Source: Bacteroidota bacterium (GTDB lineage Bacteria; Bacteroidota; Bacteroidia; Chitinophagales; Saprospiraceae). From it: a stretch of DNA of 64,000 nt. Where the stretch lies: contig JAHEAR010000004.1 of NCBI GenBank assembly GCA_024642665.1, forward strand, positions 6,457-70,456, in the 5' to 3' direction. How positions within the stretch are numbered: position 1 is the stretch's first letter; each line of letters starts with the position of its first letter. Below are positions 28,816-36,014 of the stretch, one piece after another. The position numbers and the translations under genes were made by a program. The notes beneath the pieces were generated by a model. It did no database searches and was not told the DNA's origin. It saw only the letters and a program-made list of their open reading frames with translations.

Positions 28816-29239
28816 GCTTTGATTTTGATAATTTACTCTCCGTATTTTCTGATGTAGCAGCAGACTGTCCCATTGCTTTTCCAACAACAATTTCTACAGG
28901 TTCAATGAATATAATTTCCTCTTCGGTGACATAGGATGCTTCCGGTACGCGCAAGGTACCATCTTCAAGACCCAACAGAACAAAAGAATATGACTGACTA
29001 TAACTTTGCTCACCATTCTGATACATAAAACTTGATGAGGAGTTCGGTCCACTGACTACCGGGAGGCTATCTAACACAGGCATGCTGAACTTGCCATTCC
29101 CATTCTGAATCGTGTATTTAATCTCTACCGTTTTCCCTGTTTCAATCGTATCTGCACTGACTTCTACGCTGATGGCCGGCTGACCATATGCGATCATGGT
29201 AATCAGAACCAATTTAAAGACTAGAAAATATTTTATCAT
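28796..29239 (-). CDS. Small secreted BatD-like single-domain protein
   Basis: A 147-residue protein with a signal peptide (MIKYFLVFKLVLITMIAYGQ) and one beta-sandwich domain that resembles the first domain of the downstream BatD. Shared features are an opening strand on a possible Ig-like fold, PVVSGPNSSSS against RVVGGPSTSSS, and YSQSYSFVLLGLEDGTLRVP against SQSWTYSILATKQGKQTI. It ends in a basic tail and has no membrane anchor. It is likely a domain duplication of BatD kept as a separate periplasmic protein; its role is unknown. Confidence 0.75.
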   Translation of the reverse strand: MIKYFLVFKLVLITMIAYGQPAISVEVSADTIETGKTVEIKYTIQNGNGKFSMPVLDSLPVVSGPNSSSSFMYQNGEQSYSQSYSFVLLGLEDGTLRVPEASYVTEEEIIFIEPVEIVVGKAMGQSAATSENTESKLSKSKREKRVF

Positions 29240-29399
29240 TTTGTGATTGAGTGATTTATATAATGCGTGATTCTGTTTAAATGTTTATGAAGGTTATGTT
29301 GGTTATAATGGTTATGAAAAATAGTATGCTCTCTACCCGTTGCTCTGCGCCCTTTGCCGAAGTGTCGCGCGTCGCTTGTCGAAAAGTCGCACGTCTCCT
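29240..29399. repeat. Second copy of the composite intergenic repeat
   Basis: Within this spacer, 29397-29260 on the minus strand matches 14348-14470 on plus in word order and sequence. The shared words are CTTTTCGACA, GCGCAGAGCA, GGGTAGAG, TTTTTCATAACC, CATAAACA and TAAACAGAATCAC. It lies inside the bat cluster, directly after the batC stop codon and before the small BatD-like gene. Confidence 0.75.
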
Positions 29400-30131
29400 C
29401 TACCAATCTTTCTCTCTTGGTGTAGATTTCGCTGATGCCTTTTTAACTTTTTCCTGTACCCGTTGATCTTCTCTTTCTATCGCCTTCAATATTTCTTTGG
29501 CTTCTTCCTGGCTTATTTCTTCTGCTGTTTGTTCCTGTTCTTCTGCTTTCTCCTCCGCTGATTGTTCCTGTTGCGATTGGTTTTGTTGTTGGCCTTGGTT
29601 GTCTTGCTGCTGGTCTTGTTGTTGCTGTTGCTGATCCTGTTGTTGCTCCTGATGATCGCTGTTTTCCTGATTTTGCTGTTGCTGCTGCTGTTGCTGTTGC
29701 TGGAATTGTTGCATGGCTAACATCAGATTCTTTTTAGCATCGACATCATCGGGTGAGAGTTTAAGTGATTCGCGGTAGGCCTGAACACTTTCTTTAAATT
29801 CCTTATTTTGAAAATGCGCATTGCCAAGATTATACCATGCACTGGATTTCAATGCAGGCTCATCAGCAGATTCAATGGCCTCCTGATAATATTGTATGGA
29901 TTCAGGAATTCGATTCTGATTATAAATCGTATTGCCGAGATTATAAGAGGTGCCTGGTGCTTCTTTTTCTTCAACGGCCTTTCGATATGAAGTTTCTGCA
30001 TCTGTGTAAAGATGTTTTTTGTACAATTCATCCCCCATTCGCAACCAGGGATAATCTGCCTGGGCAGAAACTATTTCAGCCAAACAAAGGACCATAAAAA
30101 GCAGTATATGTTTTTTATCCTTATGCTTCAT
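29400..30131 (-). CDS. batC: BatC-like tetratricopeptide repeat protein
   Basis: TPR protein of the aerotolerance operon. A signal peptide (ending EIVSAQ) is followed by about three TPR units (residues 30-140; TSYNLGNTIYNQNRIPESIQ is one). A very glutamine-rich low-complexity region follows (about 145-205) with runs of up to nine Q, and then a charged helical tail. The start overlaps the batB stop (TGATG), so it is translationally coupled. A dispersed repeat begins at its stop codon. Confidence 0.9.
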   Translation of the reverse strand: MKHKDKKHILLFMVLCLAEIVSAQADYPWLRMGDELYKKHLYTDAETSYRKAVEEKEAPGTSYNLGNTIYNQNRIPESIQYYQEAIESADEPALKSSAWYNLGNAHFQNKEFKESVQAYRESLKLSPDDVDAKKNLMLAMQQFQQQQQQQQQQNQENSDHQEQQQDQQQQQQDQQQDNQGQQQNQSQQEQSAEEKAEEQEQTAEEISQEEAKEILKAIEREDQRVQEKVKKASAKSTPREKDW

Positions 30132-31126
30132 CAGATGACATCATATTTATAATTCAAACTTACGAGTGCAAAAATCAATAGCAAAGCCGGTAATAAAAAC
30201 CATTGAAAGTAACTTTTGTGTTCGGAAAAGGAACGTTTTTCCAACTGGCTTCGCTCAAGGCCGGCTAACTCCACTTTCAAATCATCAATAATGGTCGAGC
30301 CTTCCTCCGCATCATAATATTTGCCACTACCGGTCTGAGCTAATTCCTGCATCAATGGTTTGTTTAAAGAAGTATGAACAGGTTGCCCGTTTTGATCGCG
30401 TTTTACATCTTTTCTCCCTGCAATGGAAATGGGTATCATCGCCCCTGTGCTGGTTCCAAATCCAATGATATACGTTGCCCAACCATTTTGGGCCGCATCT
30501 TTTATGGCTTCCGGAGCGTCCTGATCATGATCCTCTCCATCCGTAAGGACTATCAAAGCACCCTGACCTTTATCTTCTTCCGATTTATTCTTTGAGGCAA
30601 GCCGGATCGCTTCACCGATGGCAGTGCCCTGTGTGCCGGCCTGATTCGGGTTGGCGGCATTGAGAAATAATTGAATCGCATGCCAGTCGGTGGTCAATGG
30701 ACTTTGCATATAGGCATTACCGGCAAATAGAATCAGTCCTACTCTGTCAGTTCTGAAGGCGGTAGATAAATCCAAAGCCATTCGTCTGGCACGTTCCAGG
30801 CGACTTGGAGCAATATCTTCAGCAAACATGCTATTGGAAATATCCATGACGATGTAGATATCAGCTGATTTGCTTTCTACGGAAATAGCTCTGTATCCCC
30901 ATTGTGGATTAGCTGCCGCAAAAACCAGACATAGGGAAGTGATCAACCCTAACCAAAGCCATCCGGGCCCAGGCTTCTTTTCTGTCTGTGCACGTTGATT
31001 TGAGATCGAGCTTCCCCAGACCAGCCAATCCGCACCGGTCATATATTTTCTCAGCAGAAATAACCCTGCCAAAATGATTGGAAGAGCCGCTAACCAAAAA
31101 AATTCAGGATGTTCAAAACGAAACAT
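30131..31126 (-). CDS. batB: BatB-like von Willebrand factor A membrane protein
   Basis: VWA-domain protein of the aerotolerance system, exposed to the periplasm. Two membrane segments lie at about residues 9-25 and 57-72, and the VWA domain follows with an intact MIDAS motif D95-x-S97-x-S99 (MDISNSM). A C-terminal helix (YFQWFLLPALLLIFALV) anchors it. It is coupled to batC by a one-base overlap. In other Bacteroidota batA normally lies directly upstream; here batA is 6.5 kb away, beyond an oppositely oriented operon. Confidence 0.92.
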   Translation of the reverse strand: MFRFEHPEFFWLAALPIILAGLFLLRKYMTGADWLVWGSSISNQRAQTEKKPGPGWLWLGLITSLCLVFAAANPQWGYRAISVESKSADIYIVMDISNSMFAEDIAPSRLERARRMALDLSTAFRTDRVGLILFAGNAYMQSPLTTDWHAIQLFLNAANPNQAGTQGTAIGEAIRLASKNKSEEDKGQGALIVLTDGEDHDQDAPEAIKDAAQNGWATYIIGFGTSTGAMIPISIAGRKDVKRDQNGQPVHTSLNKPLMQELAQTGSGKYYDAEEGSTIIDDLKVELAGLERSQLEKRSFSEHKSYFQWFLLPALLLIFALVSLNYKYDVI

Positions 31127-31732
31127 AGTCTCTGATCGATTATCGTGTCTGTAGGTAAACGCATTTTGATCCCATAGTTATTTATAAAAATCAAAGAAAA
31201 TGTAAAAAGACACCATTAATTATACTGCAAGCGTAATGAGTATCCCTTGATACCACAACAAAAATAGACATATCCCTTATCGGTTCCGTTATTTAATGGA
31301 CATTTTTGGATTTGCAACAGGGGCTTCCATTAAAATCCGGGGGGCGGTAAGCACATCAATCCGGGTTGAATTAATGATTCTCATGGCAATATTAGCCCTT
31401 GGAGCAATTTTTAGTTCAAATGACCTGTTCTCGTAAAATATTTGTCAAAACATCAAAAGAATCAGGGAAGGCCTGTTTTTCAAATTATCCTTGCTATTAT
31501 TCCCTAGTACTTTGGTTTTCAGAGAAAAATACGTGGCACAATTGTACCATATCAACTCTGAATTCGCATTATATTAATTCTGAGGTAATTCTATCGGCCA
31601 AAATTTAATTATTTGAGGAGTCGTAATCAAAAAATAAAAATATTTTTGTCTCGCTGCTTTCATCAATAATGAAGGTTTGCATGCTATTTTCAGCGAACTG
31701 TATAAACTAATAACATTAAATCAGCCTACTTT
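31127..31732. other. Divergent spacer between batB and exbB
   Basis: The 606-base region is AT-rich and has to hold the promoters for the batB-C-D unit (minus) and the exbB operon (plus). No good TAnnTTTG box was found next to either start. One small open frame (31296-31436) encodes a 46-residue peptide with a hydrophobic stretch and is listed separately. The rest shows no recognised element. Confidence 0.4.
31296..31436 (+). CDS. Possible small membrane peptide (doubtful)
   Basis: ATG at 31296 opens a 46-codon frame starting MDIFGFATGASIKIRG and containing the hydrophobic stretch ELMILMAILALGAIFSS, which could span a membrane. It is not recognised as a family. There is no Shine-Dalgarno sequence, and codon use cannot be judged at this length. 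It may be chance. Confidence 0.2.
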   Translation: MDIFGFATGASIKIRGAVSTSIRVELMILMAILALGAIFSSNDLFS

Positions 31733-32557
31733 ATGAGTAATCCAAAAGTTAAATCTGAGAATTCTAACTCAACCGGAACTTTCAGCAGATTGTTTGCTTC
31801 AATACTGATCCCTGTGGCTATAGGTATTGGTGTTTTAATTTACCTGTACATTCTTGGTAATCCGATCAACTTTGAAGACGGTAATCCTGAAGGACATCCG
31901 CTTCCGGGAAATTATCTTGGGATGATGTATAAAGGTGGTTTAATGGTGCCTATCCTGATGGCCAGTATGATCATTGTAATCTCTGTCTCCATTGAGCGCG
32001 CTATATCACTTAGTGTTGCGAGTGGTAAAGGTTCAATTCCATTGTTTGTGAGAAAGATCAAAGGATATCTTGATAGTAATGATCTCAACAGTGCAATGAA
32101 AGAATGCGACAAGCAAAAAGGTTCTGTGGGTAATGTCATCCATGAAGGATTAAAGAAATACACAGAAATGGCCACTGCCACCGGCATGGACAAGGAGCAG
32201 AAAATGCTTGCCATTCAAAAAGAAATCGAAGAGTCTACTTCATTGGAGCTCCCGATGCTGGAAAAAAATCTCGTGATCCTGGCTACGTTCGCTTCTGTTG
32301 CTACCCTGTTAGGATTGTTTGGAACTGTATTGGGTATGATTCGCGCCTTCTCAGCGATTGCGACTGCAGGAGCACCGGATGCGGTAGCGTTGTCCACAGG
32401 TATCTCAGAGGCCTTGATCAACACGGCTCTGGGGATTGGAACTTCTGCACTTGCGATTATCTTTTACAATGTCTATACTACTAAGATTGATGGTATGACT
32501 TACGGCATTGATGAGGCTGGATTTAGTATTGCACAAAGTTTTGCTGCAAAACATTAA
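31733..32557 (+). CDS. exbB: MotA/TolQ/ExbB proton channel family protein
   Basis: Proton-channel subunit that, with ExbD, converts proton-motive force into movement of TonB. Hydrophobic helices lie at about residues 22-43, 68-88, 180-205 and 220-245. The TolQ/ExbB signature appears as LATFASVATLLGLFGTVLGM followed by STGISEALINTALGIGTSALAI. At 274 residues it has the N-terminal extra helix common in Bacteroidota. It is the first gene of an exbB-exbD-exbD-tonB operon (31-bp gap to the next). Confidence 0.93.
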   Translation: MSNPKVKSENSNSTGTFSRLFASILIPVAIGIGVLIYLYILGNPINFEDGNPEGHPLPGNYLGMMYKGGLMVPILMASMIIVISVSIERAISLSVASGKGSIPLFVRKIKGYLDSNDLNSAMKECDKQKGSVGNVIHEGLKKYTEMATATGMDKEQKMLAIQKEIEESTSLELPMLEKNLVILATFASVATLLGLFGTVLGMIRAFSAIATAGAPDAVALSTGISEALINTALGIGTSALAIIFYNVYTTKIDGMTYGIDEAGFSIAQSFAAKH

Positions 32558-32588
32558 TTCATCGCTCACCGTTTATTAATTACAACTT

Positions 32589-33194
32589 ATGCCAAAGGTT
32601 AAAATACCAAGGAAGAGTACAGCAGTTGACATGACCGCGATGTGTGATGTGGCTTTTCTATTGCTGACCTTCTTCATCCTCACCACTAAATTCAGACCTC
32701 AGGAGGCTGTTCAGATTGATATACCGTCGTCCACGGCACAGATTCCCATTCCGGAATCGAATATCATGATGTTTCAGATTTCTCCGGATGGAAGATTGTT
32801 TTTTGGTTTGGATGATCAGTTTACCCGAATGAAATTACTGGACAGATTGTCCTCCACCTATAACCTATCGTTTACCGAAGAGGAAAGAGAAACCTTCCGC
32901 CTGCTGGAAACCTGGGGAGTAGATATTCGCAACTTACCTCAATTTCTGGGGATGGATCCCGATGCAAGGGCGAAGTTCCAGCAACCCGGTCTCAACATCG
33001 ATACGACAGGAGGAAATCATCAGGTAGAAGATCTTATTTTATTTTCCAGACAGGAAAATAATGACCTCCGTATTGCGATCAAAGGGGACAAAACAACCGA
33101 GTACAGATATTTTGATAAATTGATCAATGCGTTGCAAAATCGCAAAGTCAATAAATTCAATCTGATCACTTCAGCCAGGACGGCACAGGAATAG
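32589..33194 (+). CDS. exbD: ExbD/TolR family biopolymer transport protein, first copy
   Basis: Single-pass ExbD with the membrane aspartate that carries protons, in MCDVAFLLLTFFILT (about residues 18-32). The periplasmic part is longer than in classical ExbD (about 140 aa): an inserted segment around residues 90-130 (TEEERETFRLLETWGVDIRN) separates the two halves of the TolR-like fold. It differs clearly from the ExbD encoded next, which suggests a heteromeric stator. Confidence 0.9.
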   Translation: MPKVKIPRKSTAVDMTAMCDVAFLLLTFFILTTKFRPQEAVQIDIPSSTAQIPIPESNIMMFQISPDGRLFFGLDDQFTRMKLLDRLSSTYNLSFTEEERETFRLLETWGVDIRNLPQFLGMDPDARAKFQQPGLNIDTTGGNHQVEDLILFSRQENNDLRIAIKGDKTTEYRYFDKLINALQNRKVNKFNLITSARTAQE

Positions 33195-33224
33195 AATATA
33201 TCCACCAAAGGAAAATAGAGTATC

Positions 33225-33800
33225 ATGGCAGAAATGAATGTCGCCGGAGGAGGCGGTCATAAAAAAGGACCCAAAAAAGTACGGGGGAAGAAAATGTCCA
33301 CACGGGTTGATTTAACAGCCATGGTGGATCTGGGCTTCCTGCTGATTACCTTTTTTATGCTGGCTACCACGATGAATAAGCCAAAAACCATGGAGGTCAA
33401 TAAACCGGCCAAAGAGGATAAAAAGGATGAAAAAGAGGAACCACCTATCAAAATGTCCAAAACGGCTACGTTGATGCTTGGTGCCAATAATAAGCTCTAT
33501 GCGTATGTGTCCCCGGATGCGATTGATCCAGATACCGAATTGGAAATTGATAGCCTGGACTATAGCCCTAGAGGCTTGCGCAAATTCATTCAGCGACGTC
33601 AAAGTGAAGTAGGTGCTCAATGGGGAGATCCTGAATTGCTTTTTGTAATGATAAAGCCTCTTCCTTCATCCAGTGTCAAAAACATTGTGGATGTGCTGGA
33701 TGAAATGACCATCTCCGATGTCAAGCGATATGCCATCATGGAGCCCAATGACCCTATTGATTCGCTGATCGCCTTGATGACCGGACAGAGTCGAGAATAA
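33225..33800 (+). CDS. exbD: ExbD/TolR family biopolymer transport protein, second copy
   Basis: Second ExbD, 191 residues. A glycine- and lysine-rich cytoplasmic N-terminus (about 25 aa) precedes the membrane helix containing the key aspartate in MVDLGFLLITFFML. A highly charged linker (KPAKEDKKDEKEEPP) follows, then a periplasmic domain. It begins 30 bases after the first exbD stop. Confidence 0.9.
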   Translation: MAEMNVAGGGGHKKGPKKVRGKKMSTRVDLTAMVDLGFLLITFFMLATTMNKPKTMEVNKPAKEDKKDEKEEPPIKMSKTATLMLGANNKLYAYVSPDAIDPDTELEIDSLDYSPRGLRKFIQRRQSEVGAQWGDPELLFVMIKPLPSSSVKNIVDVLDEMTISDVKRYAIMEPNDPIDSLIALMTGQSRE

Positions 33801-33859
33801 TATTTATGCATTTGTGGTGTTTTTTGCATCATTATATTGAATTGTAAATACAGACAGCT

Positions 33860-34687
33860 ATGGCAAATGAAAACTGGACAAAAAATACGATGGATGACAT
33901 CGTTTTCAGTGGTCGCAACAAGGACTACGGAGCTTTCCAGTTAAGAAAACTGTACGACAAACATATGTCTCGCGCTATGTTAGTGGGTATGTTGTTCTTT
34001 CTGCTGGCGGTAAGCACACCACATATTATTCGCCTGGTGAAAGGGCTTTTGCCTGAAAAGGAGAATAAGTTTGAAATGAGGGAAGTGACGCTTGCCGAAC
34101 CACCCCCAATCGATCCTTTGAAGCCACCACCACCGCCACCGCCAAAAATAGATCCACCGCCAATCAAGGACCAGATTAAGTTTGTTCCTCCCGTGGTGAA
34201 AAAGGATGAAGAGGTGATTGAAGAAGAGCCACCACCACCAACCATCGAGGAATTGGTTGACAAGGAGATTGCGACGGTAACGAAGAAAGGAGAAGAAGGG
34301 GGTATTGATGCGTCACTTGCAGAACCGGATAATCCACCCGGACCACCTGTACTCGAAGAACCCGTTGAAGAAAAGCCTTTTGCATATGTCGAACAGATGC
34401 CTACTTTTCCGGACGGACAGGAAGCGATGTACAAATACATTTATGACAAAATAAAGTATCCGGCCATTGCCAGAGAAAATGGTATCTCCGGTCAGGTGAT
34501 TCTGCAGTTTGTCGTATCAAAGAACGGAGATATTCAGGATGCGAAAGTTGTCCGTGGCATTGGCGGAGGTTGCAATGAAGAAGCACTGCGTGTTGTAAAT
34601 GGCATGCCGCGATGGAAACCGGGGAAACATAATGGTAGAGCAGTACCGGTAACCTTTACTTTGCCGATCAAGTTTGTCCTTCAATAA
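33860..34687 (+). CDS. tonB: Energy transducer TonB
   Basis: TonB family protein linking the ExbB/ExbD motor to outer-membrane receptors. It has a cytoplasmic N-terminus of about 38 residues and a membrane helix at about 39-60. The proline-rich periplasmic spacer (about 78-190) contains PPPPPPPK and other proline runs. The TonB C-terminal domain (about 190-275) has YPAIARENGISGQVILQFVV and CNEEALRVVNGMPRWKPGK. The long N-terminus (DIVFSGRNKDYGAFQLRKLY) is typical of Bacteroidota TonB. Confidence 0.94.
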   Translation: MANENWTKNTMDDIVFSGRNKDYGAFQLRKLYDKHMSRAMLVGMLFFLLAVSTPHIIRLVKGLLPEKENKFEMREVTLAEPPPIDPLKPPPPPPPKIDPPPIKDQIKFVPPVVKKDEEVIEEEPPPPTIEELVDKEIATVTKKGEEGGIDASLAEPDNPPGPPVLEEPVEEKPFAYVEQMPTFPDGQEAMYKYIYDKIKYPAIARENGISGQVILQFVVSKNGDIQDAKVVRGIGGGCNEEALRVVNGMPRWKPGKHNGRAVPVTFTLPIKFVLQ

Positions 34688-34689
34688 AA

Positions 34690-34869
34690 ATGGATCCGGA
34701 CAAGATCAAAAGGTTCTTTCTGGTAGCATTAGGACTCACTTATATTGTACTGGGGATTTTTATGTTCATCAACAAAATCGTCCCCTATTCACCCTGGGGA
34801 GAGATTCTGTACATCTTGTTTGTCGTCTATGGCGCATGGCGAGTGTACCGGGCCATTAAGAAAAATTAA
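34690..34869 (+). CDS. Small membrane protein of the TonB operon
   Basis: A 59-residue protein beginning MDPDKIKRFFLVALGLTYIV, starting two bases after the tonB stop. It has two membrane helices (about 9-27 and 38-54) and ends in RVYRAIKKN, a positive tail suggesting both termini are cytoplasmic. It is not recognised as a named family. The tight spacing and clean hydrophobic pattern argue for a real gene that works with ExbB/ExbD/TonB. Confidence 0.75.
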   Translation: MDPDKIKRFFLVALGLTYIVLGIFMFINKIVPYSPWGEILYILFVVYGAWRVYRAIKKN

Positions 34870-34890
34870 AATTAACAATCGATACTATTT

Positions 34891-34926
34891 AAGGTCTGAT
34901 ATCCTGCTGAGGGCATCAGGCCTTTT
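34891..34926 (+). terminator. Hairpin between the TonB genes and the PstS-like gene
   Basis: GGTCTGAT (34893-34900) pairs with ATCAGGCC (34915-34922), extended by two A-T pairs, around a 14-base loop, and is followed by TTTT. It is a plausible leaky Rho-independent terminator or attenuator that could lower expression of the two downstream genes. Confidence 0.5.
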
Positions 34927-35037
34927 CATTCAAAGAGGCCACTCTTAATCAATCATTAACAGTACACTTAACAGTGGCTTAACGAAAGCAGGAATGATTT
35001 TGCGTCATCCTTGTAACAATGCAATGATCAGATCATC

Positions 35038-35955
35038 ATGAAACAGCTGACTGCACATATATTCTTTTTTCTGATTTTAATCACGCTTGGGTGTGTGAAA
35101 AAAGTAGAAGACATGGAAGGTCCGACGATCGGTCGACTGAATGTCTGGGCAGATGTATCCATCAAAGACTTAGTGGAACAGGAAGAAGAAATCTTTGAAC
35201 GCCAATATCAGTATGCGCACATAGACATCCGATATACTAACGAACATGATATGTTCAAGGCATTTATTGATGATACCATTGATGCGATAGTGGCCAATCG
35301 GATGTTGACTACCAAAGAGTTGGATTATCTGCATTCGCTGCAATCCATCCCAAGACACTATGCATTTGCGACTAGTGCGATTGCATTTGTTGTCAATAAA
35401 ACTGTCCCGGATACCAACTACACTTACGAACAAATGATTGGTATGCTTGGTCAACCGAAAGATGATGAATTGTTTGTTATCGAAAATGTTAAATCAGGCA
35501 TCACCAATGAGGTCTTGAGACGCATCGCACAAGAGACATTACCGGCTCACTTTTATGCGCTCAACTCAAAACAAGAGGTGCTTGCCTATGTGGATACCCA
35601 TGACAATGCCATCGGTATTATAGATTACAGTGATATCAGTGACAGCGATATGGCCTATACCAGGGAAGTCTTGGCGCAGATCAATCTGTTAGGTATCTCC
35701 AGGCCATTGGATTCGATACAAGCTGGTTTTGTGAAGCCCTATCAGTACAATCTGCAGGATAGAAAATACCCGTTTACCCGTGATCTTTACTTCATCAGCA
35801 AAACAGGGAAAAATGATGTGGGGTTAGGCTTTGCAACATTCCTTTGTGCTGAGATCGGACAGAAAATAGTACTGAAGGCCGGATTACTTCCGAAGTATCA
35901 AACCTTGCGAAGCATTGAAATAAACTATACAAACGACATAAAAGTTATAAAATGA
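35038..35955 (+). CDS. PstS-like substrate-binding lipoprotein
   Basis: A 305-residue lipoprotein with a type II signal peptide and lipobox cysteine C19 (LITLGC). The rest resembles the PstS-like phosphate-binding fold: GRLNVWADVSIKDLVEQE at the start, VANRMLTTKEL, and FATSAIAFVVNKTVPD as the hinge strand. No ABC permease or ATPase genes are nearby. In Bacteroidota such genes often follow exbB-exbD-tonB, so a role linked to TonB rather than phosphate import is possible. This is inference from context. Confidence 0.75.
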   Translation: MKQLTAHIFFFLILITLGCVKKVEDMEGPTIGRLNVWADVSIKDLVEQEEEIFERQYQYAHIDIRYTNEHDMFKAFIDDTIDAIVANRMLTTKELDYLHSLQSIPRHYAFATSAIAFVVNKTVPDTNYTYEQMIGMLGQPKDDELFVIENVKSGITNEVLRRIAQETLPAHFYALNSKQEVLAYVDTHDNAIGIIDYSDISDSDMAYTREVLAQINLLGISRPLDSIQAGFVKPYQYNLQDRKYPFTRDLYFISKTGKNDVGLGFATFLCAEIGQKIVLKAGLLPKYQTLRSIEINYTNDIKVIK

Positions 35956-36014
35956 ACAGAATAGATCAAATCGATGTTGCATTTTTACATTCCTAATGAA
36001 CAAATCTTACTAAC

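Noticed and set aside
31399-31608. 69-codon open frame upstream of exbB
   Set aside because: Its Cys/Ser-rich product has no pattern, it overlaps another doubtful frame, and it has no start signal.
33925-34440. 171-codon minus-strand frame opposite tonB with Gly/Ser-rich product
   Set aside because: It is the complement of the proline-rich TonB spacer, which produces glycine- and serine-rich codons.
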